Source of the DNA: Erysipelotrichaceae bacterium
GTDB lineage: Bacteria > Bacillota_I > Bacilli_A > Erysipelotrichales > Erysipelotrichaceae
Assembly (NCBI GenBank): GCA_017550145.1
Contig: JAFZQG010000006.1
Span: forward strand, 1-64,000
Direction of reading: 5' to 3'
Length of the DNA: 64,000 nucleotides
Position numbers and translations under genes: made by a program
The notes under the pieces: generated by a model
Databases searched by the model: none
What the model was told of the DNA's origin: nothing
Seen by the model: only the letters and a program-made list of their open reading frames with translations
In this document: positions 7,673 to 16,106 of the stretch, one piece after another
How positions within the stretch are numbered: position 1 is the stretch's first letter
Layout: each line of letters begins with the position of its first letter

Positions 7673-7978
7673 TCATCTCATGCAGTCGTAACAGTACAAT
7701 CTGTTGTACCAGAAACAATACCACCAGGTATCAGAGCTGTATTTATTCATAGACTGTCCCCAGTAGCAACCGCATTGAGGACATCGCTTATACCAGAAAT
7801 AATTGACTACCGAGTCATACCACTTGATCATATTGTCACGGTTTCTGTCAAATTGTCCTGTCTCAGGGTCTCTATTCTGTTTGCCACCGGCTACTGCCTC
7901 AAGTTCTTCAAGAGGTAGTGGCGCCTTACCGAAATCAATTTTCTTGAAATCTTTTTTTATCAGGTACTTTTTTATCAT
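7673..7978 (-). CDS. Double-glycine leader peptide precursor with Trp/Tyr/Cys-rich core
   Basis: The first 32 residues look like a bacteriocin or RiPP-type leader: a lysine-rich start, then LPLEELEAVAGG, matching the ELxxVxGG cleavage signal used by C39-peptidase ABC exporters. The predicted 69-residue core is unusual. It has CPQCGC in the middle and a C-terminal stretch crowded with Trp, Tyr and Cys (WWYCFWYNRLYCYDCMR). No exporter, modification enzyme or immunity gene is nearby. The ribosome site is weak and lies far from the ATG. The leader motif is seen directly; a secreted or modified product is inference. A zinc-ribbon-like protein is the alternative. Confidence 0.65.
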   Translation of the reverse strand: MIKKYLIKKDFKKIDFGKAPLPLEELEAVAGGKQNRDPETGQFDRNRDNMIKWYDSVVNYFWYKRCPQCGCYWGQSMNKYSSDTWWYCFWYNRLYCYDCMR

Positions 7979-8122
7979 TTATAGTTTTCATCTCACCAAA
8001 AGTTCTTATCCTTCGATTTTCTCCATGCAAAAAATATGACACTCAATAAAAACGTTGTTCATTTCCGAATAACGTTTATAAGAATAGATTTTAATAAACC
8101 ATCTGTGCAAACCGTAATTTCG

Positions 8123-8776
8123 TCAGTCTGGTTGCTGACCGTCATGCGCTTTCCATGCACATTCCGTGATCTTCATATCAGTGAATACTGCCTTAAAATT
8201 TGAATCTTCTGGACTGCAGGCATATATGCCGAATCGAATTTTTCCTGATCCTTCCCACATATGACAAATACGTATCTGGGTGAAATGCTCACCATCCTGT
8301 GAGCACTCAATGCAATAATCATCCTCACGCCGGCTGAACCGATACCACATTATTTTTACTTCAGCAGGGATCGCAGTTGTTGCCCAATCAGAATAACCAC
8401 GATTGGTCACAACCGAACCAAGGTGCTGGAATGATTCATTCTCGTACTCAACAGAACCTTTCAGCCAGTTTTCACTGTCCAGATACATCACAATTCCGCA
8501 CTGGTCAAAACGGTGATTGCTTTCTGTGAAATCCGTTCTTACGATGAAAGAAAAATACTTCTCTTCCGTCTCCATCTGAAGGATCGGAGCATTGTCATTA
8601 CGGAAATGATAATATGTCCGCTGCCAAAGATCGGTATGCGGCTCTGTAATTATTTCTATCCGTTCTGGGCTAATGGTAAAGTCAGCGGGTTTTCTTATCC
8701 ACTTCATGTTTTCTAAGGCCAAATGTATATTTTCCTCCTCTGTAAACTTCGATTTGTCAATTAGTCTATCATTCAA
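8123..8776 (-). CDS. DUF1349 concanavalin-like protein
   Basis: This 217-residue protein fits the DUF1349 family, which has a jelly-roll, lectin-like fold and unclear function. Matching parts are LWQRTYYHF, FSFIVRTDF, QCGIVMYLDSENWLKGSVEYE, and RIRFGIYACSPEDSNFKAVF-like ends. It has no signal peptide. The apparent start is TTG at 8776, which overlaps the end of the KilA-N pseudogene by eight bases and has no ribosome site of its own, so it was probably translated by coupling. Loss of the upstream gene may reduce its expression. Confidence 0.8.
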   Translation of the reverse strand: MNDRLIDKSKFTEEENIHLALENMKWIRKPADFTISPERIEIITEPHTDLWQRTYYHFRNDNAPILQMETEEKYFSFIVRTDFTESNHRFDQCGIVMYLDSENWLKGSVEYENESFQHLGSVVTNRGYSDWATTAIPAEVKIMWYRFSRREDDYCIECSQDGEHFTQIRICHMWEGSGKIRFGIYACSPEDSNFKAVFTDMKITECAWKAHDGQQPD

Positions 8777-9614
8777 CAGTCTCTATCAGAGGCAGCGAAC
8801 TGATATCCAATGATTCCATCGTACTTAACTGTTGAACTACAAGCTCTCTTAAAAGAGGCATTCTGTTCCTTTGATCGAGATTCTGATTTATCAATATAGC
8901 GTTATAACTTTCAAGATTTGCCAATACAAGCAGCTGTTGAATGGTTGCATAGTCTCTGATGTTTCCTTTTTTATCACTATTTGCATTCCGCCATTCTTTC
9001 GCAGTCATTCCAAACAGAACAACATTCAACAGATCTGCTTCATCTGCGTATTTATATGCAATCTGTTCCGGGGTCAGATCCGCGGGCAGCAGATTCTTTT
9101 TTATCGCATCCGTATGTACACGATAATTCAGTTTTGTCAGCTCACGATTCAGATTCCAAGATAAAGAAAGATGGGAATTCTCATCAAATTTCAATCTCTG
9201 ATAATCCTTAACAATATACAACTTGAATTCAGGAGAGATCCAGGATGCAAATTCCAAGGCGATATCTGAATGAGCATATGTTCCGCCGTATCTTCCTGAC
9301 TTGCTGACGATGCCTATCGCATTAACCCCATTTATCCATTTATTCGGAGACATTGTAAAAGCGTGGAGTCCTGCTTGTTTCCTAAACCCATCGAATTCGA
9401 CGGATTTAAAATTTGGATTATGTAGCTGTTACCAGAGTCCCAAAAACTAAATCGTATCTTTGCTTCGCATCCAATTTCTTATAGAATCATTCGGATCGTC
9501 GCTCTTATACTTTGCAATATCTGTTAAAGAAATGAATTCATTCCTGAAATCTTCTGTATAGATTCCAATCTCAAAACCTTTTGCATAGATTTTATCTTTT
9601 TTAATTCTATTCAT
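8769..9614 (-). pseudogene. KilA-N domain gene broken by two nonsense codons
   Basis: A continuous frame starts at an ATG (9614) with GAGG before it and encodes 281 residues apart from two stop codons: TAG at 9447-9449 (codon 56) and TAA at 9429-9431 (codon 62). The surrounding residues, RSKDTI-stop-FLGLW-stop-QLHNPNFK, match the usual KilA-N sequence with Glu at both places, so each stop is one G-to-T change. The intact 3' part includes the KilA-N core (SPNKWINGVNAIGI, YGGTYAHSDIALEFASWISPEFKLYI). KilA-N proteins bind DNA and are common in phages and mobile islands. Confidence 0.85.
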
Positions 9615-10123
9615 CTTTAACCTCAACTAACACTATTATACTAGATATCCCGCCATCATTTTATAGATAGCGGGATGCCTTTTATCGACATAAACCATGT
9701 CAAAACAGTTCATTATTTTATGTTCTTTATACATGATTACTGTATGAATCGGTATCATACTCATCGGACTTTCACCGGTACATTCTGGCTGTACGCATTC
9801 CCTCGCAAGTATCATTATCACAGAACAGTATCTTCATCATGTCATCGCAGCACTTTTACATTGATCGCTGTAACTTATGCGCATGCAGTCGCTCAATGAT
9901 AAAGACTTATATCTGATTAAGTTATTGATAATCATGTGTTATGATCAGTAAAAATCAGACTTTAGACTGATGTTTTTCAAAGAACATATCTTGTCTAAAG
10001 GCTGATTCTTTGCTTTCAAAGCGGTTCTTTTTTTGGTGGTCAGGGGACAAGAGTATATAAAAAGTACGGTTGATTCCGTACTTTTTTAATGATTTAATAC
10101 TTCCGATAGATAATCCGGATCTG
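9615..10123. other. Intergenic region without recognised genes
   Basis: About 500 bases carry only short overlapping frames on both strands (for example 9636-9821 minus). None has a ribosome site or a recognisable family. The right part has CTTTG/CAAAG hairpin sequence followed by a T-run near 10000-10032, which could end a small RNA, and a bidirectional terminator at 10059-10087. Confidence 0.5.
10059..10087. terminator. Bidirectional terminator after the MerR gene
   Basis: AAAAAGTACGG and CCGTACTTTTTT form a perfect inverted repeat with a six-base loop and T-runs on both strands. Confidence 0.85.
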
Positions 10124-10915
10124 TTACTCAATCGGCAGCTGGATCTCAGTCAGCCAGTCTTCTTCTGATTCCTTATTCCAGATGCCGTCAATGTAACACT
10201 CGCGGGCAAGACCGGCAACTGTATAACCGTTCTGCTCTGCGTATTTCATCATGAATGCATATGCTTCATTGATATTTGCATATGAACCTTTATGGTATAT
10301 GCTCAGCACTTTTGCTTCCGGCAATGTCCTGAATTTTATTTGGTTATCTTCTTTTCCGATTTGCGCACACTCTTCACTGTATCTGATCCTGATGTCTGTT
10401 TCTTTGTACTCTCCATCGAGATATTCGCAGAAACTGTAAGCCGTCTCAGAACAATTCATTTCCGGGTTCAGTTTGAGACACTCTTCCCCCACAGAAGGGA
10501 TCCATTGCATGATGTCCGAATATACCTTCAATACTGTTTCCGCAGAATATACGATCTTCTCCGGGATCACTTTCTCCGTTACCTGATACTTCATTTCATT
10601 TTCCTCCATAATTGATCTGATTATGGAAAGACGGGATTCGATCAGATGCTTTTCACTTGTAAGTGATGAGATTTTCTCCTGCAGGATCTCTTTCACATCC
10701 GCTCCGGCAAAGACTGCTTTTATTTCTTCAATAGACAGACCGAGCTGCCTGTATGATCTGATTTTGGCAGCAGTGTCAAGTTGTGAAGTTTCATAAAACC
10801 TGTAATTATTCCATTCGTCAACGGAAGCAGGTTTCAGAAGACCTTCTCTCTCATAAAACCTTAATGCCTTGATAGTCAGATGTGAGAGTTTTGAAAAGTC
10901 ACCGATTTTAAGCAT
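10124..10915 (-). CDS. MerR-family regulator with GyrI-like effector domain
   Basis: Residues 1-70 are a MerR winged helix (MLKIGDFSKLSHLTIKALRFYEREGLLKP is diagnostic). A dimerisation coiled coil runs to about 110, and residues 115-263 form a GyrI/AraC-type effector-binding domain, as in BmrR- and BltR-like multidrug sensors. Such proteins twist promoters with overlong spacers to activate them when a hydrophobic ligand binds. Its own promoter shows this: a 19-base spacer containing CCCTTAGGG. It stands at the end of the accessory array, so autoregulation is the only target visible. Confidence 0.9.
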   Translation of the reverse strand: MLKIGDFSKLSHLTIKALRFYEREGLLKPASVDEWNNYRFYETSQLDTAAKIRSYRQLGLSIEEIKAVFAGADVKEILQEKISSLTSEKHLIESRLSIIRSIMEENEMKYQVTEKVIPEKIVYSAETVLKVYSDIMQWIPSVGEECLKLNPEMNCSETAYSFCEYLDGEYKETDIRIRYSEECAQIGKEDNQIKFRTLPEAKVLSIYHKGSYANINEAYAFMMKYAEQNGYTVAGLARECYIDGIWNKESEEDWLTEIQLPIE

Positions 10916-10944
10916 TTTTCATAAATCTCCTTTCCACATCTGAT

Positions 10945-10975
10945 ACACTAAGCTATACCCTAAGGGACGAGTCAA
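10945..10975 (-). promoter_or_regulatory. MerR-type promoter with 19-base spacer
   Basis: TTGACT and TAGTGT are separated by 19 bases that hold the palindrome CCCTTAGGG. Overlong spacers of this kind are the hallmark of MerR-activated promoters. It drives the merR-like gene itself. Confidence 0.75.
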
Positions 10976-10997
10976 TAGATATATTTATTATTTTAAT

Positions 10998-11342
10998 TTA
11001 CACACCCTGTCCGGCTATAAACATTATGATTGCCAGGAACGCACCTATAGCACAGACGACGATCTCAATGATGCCCAGTATGAAATATTTTGAGGCTTTG
11101 GAAACACCTTCCTTTTTTGCCTTTGCAGCACAAACAGTCCCGATAATGGATAACACCAGACAAGGAAACGGTGAAATAAACGCACCTACCAGAGCTCCAA
11201 TGGCAAAGACGGTATAAAGAATGCCTTTGCTGGTAGGAACTGCAAGTACTGATGCGAGTGCCGCACAGATCAAGATGAGTGCCAGGACAATAAGCGGGAT
11301 CATTGTCAGTGTTTTAGCCTTTGAATAGTTTTTGTTTTTCAT
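10998..11342 (-). CDS. Small membrane protein, DUF4190-like
   Basis: This 114-residue protein has three hydrophobic segments (about residues 12-34, 41-68 and 85-110) joined by a short basic loop, CAAKAKKEGVSKASKY. This is the layout of DUF4190-type small membrane proteins in Bacillota. Proteins of this family have no established role. It stands between the MerR gene and the peptidase S51 gene, with short gaps and its own GAAGGGA ribosome site. Confidence 0.6.
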   Translation of the reverse strand: MKNKNYSKAKTLTMIPLIVLALILICAALASVLAVPTSKGILYTVFAIGALVGAFISPFPCLVLSIIGTVCAAKAKKEGVSKASKYFILGIIEIVVCAIGAFLAIIMFIAGQGV

Positions 11343-11369
11343 ACTATTTATTCCCTTCTAAATCATAGT

Positions 11370-12041
11370 TTATTTCTCTAATTCTTTTATATCACTTTCA
11401 GTAAGCAATCGAAAATTTCCGTCTTCTACACGGTAGATTCTTCCGACAATATCTATCTTTCCATCCTTTATGAAGAACGCACTCATGTCTTCCATGGCAT
11501 ATACTACGCGATCTTTCGACATTCTGAGTGTCTGTTCATAGCGCCATTTATCTTTTATATCGTGGTGGCAGCTCACGGTAATGTTTGTAAATCCAAGCCC
11601 GTCGAAGGGCTCCAGTGATTCAGAAAAATCTACAGTATTCTTAGCCATATTCATTGATCCGGCACTGACACCGAAGATCGCCGCATGGCAATTAAGAAGT
11701 GCCTCGTAACAGTCTTTTTCCCGAATCAGACCAAGCTGGTCTTTACATGCTCCGCCACCCATAAGGAATACACAGTCGGCATTCTCCACACATACTCTGG
11801 TCTTGGAAGGTGCGCTCCGTTTGTCTATCACACAGTGTTCTTCAAAAGGCAGATTCTGTTCTGCAAACATTTCGTACATACCTTCACAATCATCGTCATT
11901 CTGTTCGTACTCCAGCGGACAAGCCGTAATAAACACGATGCTCTTTCGCTGTTTAAGTTCTTCACGCAGTCTTTTCGTTATTTCTTCAGAAAAATGATGA
12001 TCCGGAAATCCGCTGAATAATGCCAAAAACCCTTTTCTCAT
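11370..12041 (-). CDS. Peptidase S51 / type 1 glutamine amidotransferase-like protein
   Basis: The 223-residue protein has the fold of dipeptidase E and cyanophycinase. FLMGGGACKDQL forms the core strand-turn, and GVSAGSMNMA is the nucleophile elbow with Ser126, followed by the expected histidine region (VSCHHDIKDKWRY). These enzymes cleave Asp-X dipeptides or related small peptides in the cytosol. It lies in the accessory array with no pathway partner, so the substrate cannot be read from context. Confidence 0.85.
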   Translation of the reverse strand: MRKGFLALFSGFPDHHFSEEITKRLREELKQRKSIVFITACPLEYEQNDDDCEGMYEMFAEQNLPFEEHCVIDKRSAPSKTRVCVENADCVFLMGGGACKDQLGLIREKDCYEALLNCHAAIFGVSAGSMNMAKNTVDFSESLEPFDGLGFTNITVSCHHDIKDKWRYEQTLRMSKDRVVYAMEDMSAFFIKDGKIDIVGRIYRVEDGNFRLLTESDIKELEK

Positions 12042-12149
12042 ATGTATTTCATTCTATATCTTTAAGTTTCTTTTCTGAAATATAAAACCGAGATGGCTGC
12101 AACTCTTGTAATTTCATTTCGATTTTATTCATAGAACACCAAGATATTT

Positions 12150-12668
12150 TTAAAGCTTCAGTACGGCAGGAATCTCATCCCAGCCTTCAGGCATTTCCTT
12201 CTCTTCAACAAAACCGAATGACTGATACAGTTTCCTGGCTCTGTCGTTTTCCGGTTCATAGGAAAGCCAGCAGTATTCTGCTTTACCGAACGGAAACGTT
12301 CTAATGTAGTCTAAGGCAAGTTTTAGACCTTCTTTGCCATAGCCTTTATGCTGATATTTTTCATCGATCATAAAGCGCCAGACAAGATAACAGTCTTTTA
12401 TGAAATACTGCTTATCAAGATCATCATTCTCATCTATGATGTCATAACCTATCATTACAAAACCAACGGGAGTATCACCGTCATAGATGCCGAAAGGTTG
12501 TACCTTATTGCCATCAGCCAGATTGGCATATGCTTCAGCGAGACTGTAGATATTATCTGCTACATAGTGCCTTCCCGCTTCATCAGGAGTAAGATCGACC
12601 AGGCTGTCAAAATTCTTTCTGTCAACTTTTACCAGTCTGACATTTCTTTTCTGTATTTCGTTATCCAT
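12150..12668 (-). CDS. GNAT acetyltransferase, polyamine/BltD-like
   Basis: A single GNAT domain fills the 172 residues. The acetyl-CoA loop reads KYQHKGYGKEGLKLALDYI and the C-terminal strand WLSYEPENDRARKLYQSFGFVEE. The N-terminal DRKNFDSLVDLTPDE and the GFVMIGYD strand resemble spermidine/BltD-type acetyltransferases, but the substrate is not certain. It is one of eight GNAT domains in the one-strand array. Confidence 0.88.
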   Translation of the reverse strand: MDNEIQKRNVRLVKVDRKNFDSLVDLTPDEAGRHYVADNIYSLAEAYANLADGNKVQPFGIYDGDTPVGFVMIGYDIIDENDDLDKQYFIKDCYLVWRFMIDEKYQHKGYGKEGLKLALDYIRTFPFGKAEYCWLSYEPENDRARKLYQSFGFVEEKEMPEGWDEIPAVLKL

Positions 12669-12675
12669 TTTTTAA

Positions 12676-13098
12676 TTACTCTTTATTTTTATTCTGGAAA
12701 TAATGATTGATCGGATAACCGTTACAGTTCTCAGACATGCCTATCGATCTGTAGAAAGCATTGGATACCTCATCATCCTGATCGGTGATCAGCACAAACT
12801 GGTGAATCGATGGATATCTTTCGGATACTCTTCTCATCAGTTCCCTTCCAATACCCTTTCTGTGATAAGAAGATAATACTACAAGATCCTGCACATATAC
12901 GATGTATTCATCATCTCCGACGCATCTTACAAAGCCAATCAGGCGATCTTTATCGAAGGCACCGAGAATATATAAAGAATTATCAAAAGCGCGGACCAGT
13001 TTTTCTTTATCTCCCAGATAACTCGACCACTCATTTTCTTCATAGATCTTATATATTTCTTCGATTCTTTCCGAACCGAACGCTTTGTATTCAATCAT
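12676..13098 (-). CDS. GNAT acetyltransferase
   Basis: This 140-residue single-domain GNAT has the acetyl-CoA signature YHRKGIGRELMRRV after the core strands LIGFVRCVGDD and YVQDLVVL, and ends with FYRSIGM. Compact proteins of this form acetylate small amines or protein N-termini; the target is unknown. It stands seven bases upstream of another GNAT gene. Confidence 0.88.
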   Translation of the reverse strand: MIEYKAFGSERIEEIYKIYEENEWSSYLGDKEKLVRAFDNSLYILGAFDKDRLIGFVRCVGDDEYIVYVQDLVVLSSYHRKGIGRELMRRVSERYPSIHQFVLITDQDDEVSNAFYRSIGMSENCNGYPINHYFQNKNKE

Positions 13099-13128
13099 GA
13101 TTATATTATCGTTTAAATCGCCATATTA

Positions 13129-13590
13129 TTACAGCTTCCGGATCGGGAAACACATATAATTATTTCCTGTTTCAGGATCGGTAAAATCATGGACTGCACC
13201 AGTTAATTCTATATTGTTTTCTTTCATGTATTTCAGCATATCTCTAAATGTATTATTATCTTCGCATTGAACACGGAGATACTCGTATCCCGGAATTATC
13301 CATTTGGTCCATCCTTCAGGAGCTTGGACATCTTTATTGCATTCGACACCCGCAAGATAAAGTCCTTTATTAAAATCATCCCATGGTTTAAAACTACGGC
13401 TGAAATCCGACATTGCTCCCCAGATGCCTGCAAGCTTGCCGTTTTGATCTTTCTTAGCCAATTGAACAATCTCTTTGAAATTGCTGTTGGCGTCCTTCCA
13501 CAGTTTCTGAATAAAACCTTCACCATCAGAAGTAGAACCTTCCTTACCGACAACAGCGAATGATTCTTTTATGATTCTTTCTATTACCAT
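13129..13590 (-). CDS. GyrI-like effector-binding domain protein
   Basis: The 153-residue protein is one GyrI-like (AraC effector-binding) domain without a DNA-binding part: FAVVGKEGST, WGAMSDFSRSF, YLAGVECN and PEGWTKWIIPGYEYLRVQC are its core strands. Such domains bind amphipathic small molecules or, in some cases, hydrolyse cyclopropanoid toxins. It is the second of three GyrI-like domains in the array. Confidence 0.82.
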   Translation of the reverse strand: MVIERIIKESFAVVGKEGSTSDGEGFIQKLWKDANSNFKEIVQLAKKDQNGKLAGIWGAMSDFSRSFKPWDDFNKGLYLAGVECNKDVQAPEGWTKWIIPGYEYLRVQCEDNNTFRDMLKYMKENNIELTGAVHDFTDPETGNNYMCFPIRKL

Positions 13591-13608
13591 ACTTGCGCTT
13601 TCTAATTT

Positions 13609-14319
13609 TTATATTTCTACTAACAGAATCTCTTCTTCATCATATTCTGTCTTCTCTATCAGTTCTCCCTCACGGAAGTAACATGAACCGCCATGATTTT
13701 GCGGATCATGGTCAATCGGATTAATCATCAGTGCTTCTGAAGCAACTGTCCCAGCCTGTTTCGCATATTCTTCAAGCCCCCATTTTTGCCATTCATCAAC
13801 AGATATGCTCAGATAAACCGGCCAGATCAATAAGCCATCTGTTTTGAATCTTTCCGGATAATCCCATAGATCTCCGCATAATGAGATCATTATTTCTTTA
13901 CCATTACAGTTAAACGTATTTACTTCTGATCCTTCTTTATAGTGATTATCGGTCTTATCGTATTCTTTCCAGCCTTTGGATATCCTTCTGTAGTTATGAA
14001 TTACTTTCCCTTGTGAAATAGCCATACAGGATGAGAACAATTCTTCCTGATCTTTTTCAATATAACCGGTTAATATGGCGGTATTATACTCAACCGACCA
14101 TCTGCATAATTGAGAAACGATTTCTGAATTCAGATCTGTTGCCATATTCTTATCTGTTTCATAATCCCAGCACAAAGAATCAAAGCCCTGAAGGTATGCT
14201 TCACCGAAACATAAAAGATCAGCTTTACCTTCTGTTTCCTTTAAAGCTCTTTCAATCTGTTTTAAGTTAAATGGAACGTCTCTATTTCGACATTCATAAG
14301 AAACTAAACCTATTTTCAT
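13609..14319 (-). CDS. Carbon-nitrogen hydrolase (nitrilase superfamily)
   Basis: The nitrilase fold is shown by the order of catalytic residues: Glu in LLCFGEAYLQGF, Lys in NYRRISKGW, and Cys in MISLCGDLWDYPE. Length (236 residues) is slightly short for the family. These enzymes hydrolyse amides or carbamoyl compounds in the cytosol. The ATG at 14319 was taken as start; a TTG four codons upstream is possible, and neither has a clear ribosome site. It follows a hypothetical gene by about 20 bases. Confidence 0.85.
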   Translation of the reverse strand: MKIGLVSYECRNRDVPFNLKQIERALKETEGKADLLCFGEAYLQGFDSLCWDYETDKNMATDLNSEIVSQLCRWSVEYNTAILTGYIEKDQEELFSSCMAISQGKVIHNYRRISKGWKEYDKTDNHYKEGSEVNTFNCNGKEIMISLCGDLWDYPERFKTDGLLIWPVYLSISVDEWQKWGLEEYAKQAGTVASEALMINPIDHDPQNHGGSCYFREGELIEKTEYDEEEILLVEI

Positions 14320-14339
14320 ATATAAAAACAATCATTATT

Positions 14340-14738
14340 TCAATCATGAAATAACAGATATTTGTTCCTTCCGCCTTTCATTGCTTCGGTAAATACAACA
14401 GCGAAATTGTTTCCCATGATCAGTACAGCTTCGCTGCCACAAGATGCAAGTTTGACTGCTTCATTTAATGGCATAAAACCTTCACCAAGATAATCGTCAG
14501 ACATGACAAAACAGATCTCTTCATGTTCAGATATAAAATCCATGAATTCTTTACGCCTGTCCATATCATCACCCTGCATGATAATCCTTTTCTTATCCAG
14601 CAGATCATCGGCATTGTGACAGAATCTGTTTAAGGCTGCATTTCTTTTTGAGGGATTTGTGAATTCATGAAGAAGTCTTTCTCTTCTTTCTTTTCTGATA
14701 AATGAATTCACAAAATTCTTTTCGTTTATATAATCCAT
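14340..14738 (-). CDS. Hypothetical protein
   Basis: I do not recognise this 132-residue cytosolic protein. The N-terminal half is basic and helical (NSFIRKERRERLLHEFTNPSKRNAALNRFCHNADDLL). The C-terminal half has a beta-rich part, CFVMSDDYLGEGFMPLNEAVKLA, ending in ALIMGNNFAV-like strands. It lies two bases after the kinase-GNAT fusion gene, so the two are probably co-transcribed. Confidence 0.6.
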   Translation of the reverse strand: MDYINEKNFVNSFIRKERRERLLHEFTNPSKRNAALNRFCHNADDLLDKKRIIMQGDDMDRRKEFMDFISEHEEICFVMSDDYLGEGFMPLNEAVKLASCGSEAVLIMGNNFAVVFTEAMKGGRNKYLLFHD

Positions 14739-14740
14739 TT

Positions 14741-16048
14741 TTATCCGATCGTACAGAGTTTTCCTTTCAGTTCATATCCGATCTTTTCATAACAGGCATT
14801 GGATGCCACATAATCCGCATCGGTATATAACATCGGTATAAGTCCTTTATCTTTGACTATCATCGTTACCTGATATACCATATTTTCCGCATAGTGTTTA
14901 CGGCGATACTGCGGATAGGTATAGACCAGAGAAATTGATGCCATATCTCCATCCGGTGCGTACTTGCAGCACGCAACAGGCTTGCCATTTTTATCTTTCC
15001 AGAAATACATGTTTCCTGTTTCAATCGTTAATTTCGCATCTTCAAAATAACTTTCTCTGTCTTTCTGATCGACGCCTAATTCCTTATGGAAGAGGTCCGT
15101 GAATTCCACTAGCTGTTCAATGTCGCTTTCTTTGCACTGATACAATTCGCCATCCGTTTTATCAGTTGGCTTTATAGGATTAAGGCATTCATACGCAAAC
15201 ATATTCGTAAAAACAGACATCTTTCTGCCTTCTTTTTCGGATCTGTTTATAAAGTACTGCGCCAGTTCATATTTGACATTGAAACGGTGATTGCCATCAA
15301 ACAAGTTATTTTCTTTTGTCAGCTGGTAAACATATTCCATCTCTTCTTCAGAAGCACCATCTTCTGTCCAGATCCAGACCGGAAACGGATCACAGGTAAA
15401 GCAGATGATCATTCTTTCGTGATCACTTAACAGTAAGTTACAGTTTCCACCGATGATCTTACGCAAGACAAAAAATGTATATCTGTCTTTTTCCAGTATC
15501 TTCAGATCTCTTTCATCTGTATATTTATCCATTCTGTGTCCGCACCTTTCTTTAATCCAATTATCGGCTTCTGTTCTGTTTTTGAATATGATCAATTGTT
15601 TATCCTGATACTTCATAAACAGTTCCATCAGGATCGGATACTTTACCTGATGGTAGTTTCTGACATCTTCCACCAGTTCTTCATCAAGTTCTTCTTCAAC
15701 CCAGGGTATATCTTCCCTTTTCTGTCCCGTACGATTAGTTATTCCTTCCATACAGGTATCAAGATCATAATCAAGGAAGATGATCGTATCGCAGTTTCTG
15801 ATTCTAACTTCATAAGTTCGGCTGTAATCGCCGTCAATGATCCATTCATCTTCATTCAGCACAGCTTCCAGTTTAGTATCAAATTCATCTCTGCTGATGT
15901 GGCTTCGATCTTCTTTCCACCAGATATTATCAAGATGAATCAATGGAATATCTGTACGGTCATGAAGACGTTTCGCAAAGGTGCTCTTTCCGCTTCCGGG
16001 GCAGCCTAATATGATGATTTTCTTTCCAATGTCATTCATCTGTTTCAT
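14741..16048 (-). CDS. P-loop kinase / GNAT fusion protein
   Basis: Residues 1-170 are a P-loop nucleotide kinase of the FlaR/adenylate-kinase-like type: GCPGSGKST at 15-23, LIHLDNIWW, and CDTIIFLDYDLDTC. Residues about 172-435 form a complete GNAT acetyltransferase with an N-terminal extension, ending in TYPQYRRKHYAENMVYQVT and NACYEKIGYELKG. The two are normally separate genes. The frame is open throughout and an internal MDKYTDERD could be the old second start. Both activities are inferred from motifs; whether they cooperate is unknown. Confidence 0.8.
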   Translation of the reverse strand: MKQMNDIGKKIIILGCPGSGKSTFAKRLHDRTDIPLIHLDNIWWKEDRSHISRDEFDTKLEAVLNEDEWIIDGDYSRTYEVRIRNCDTIIFLDYDLDTCMEGITNRTGQKREDIPWVEEELDEELVEDVRNYHQVKYPILMELFMKYQDKQLIIFKNRTEADNWIKERCGHRMDKYTDERDLKILEKDRYTFFVLRKIIGGNCNLLLSDHERMIICFTCDPFPVWIWTEDGASEEEMEYVYQLTKENNLFDGNHRFNVKYELAQYFINRSEKEGRKMSVFTNMFAYECLNPIKPTDKTDGELYQCKESDIEQLVEFTDLFHKELGVDQKDRESYFEDAKLTIETGNMYFWKDKNGKPVACCKYAPDGDMASISLVYTYPQYRRKHYAENMVYQVTMIVKDKGLIPMLYTDADYVASNACYEKIGYELKGKLCTIG

Positions 16049-16106
16049 ATACGATATCTCCGAAATGGTGCTTTTTCTTTGTATTTATATCCGGTAATCA
16101 TCAGTT

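Noticed and set aside
9447..9449. TAG in the KilA-N gene read as a recoded amino acid
   Set aside because: A TAA occurs six codons later in the same gene, and TAG and TAA are both used as normal stops in the window, so recoding is unlikely.
9636..9821. 61-codon minus-strand frame after the KilA-N pseudogene
   Set aside because: No ribosome site and no recognisable family; a plus-strand frame of similar size overlaps it. At best it is a remnant.
9950..10036. Possible small RNA with TTAAGT/TATGAT promoter and CTTTG/CAAAG hairpin
   Set aside because: The -35 box matches poorly and the hairpin has only five pairs. Evidence is too thin to call a gene.
15536..16009. 157-codon plus-strand frame inside the kinase-GNAT fusion gene
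   Set aside because: Antisense to a well-supported gene, with skewed composition and no ribosome site.
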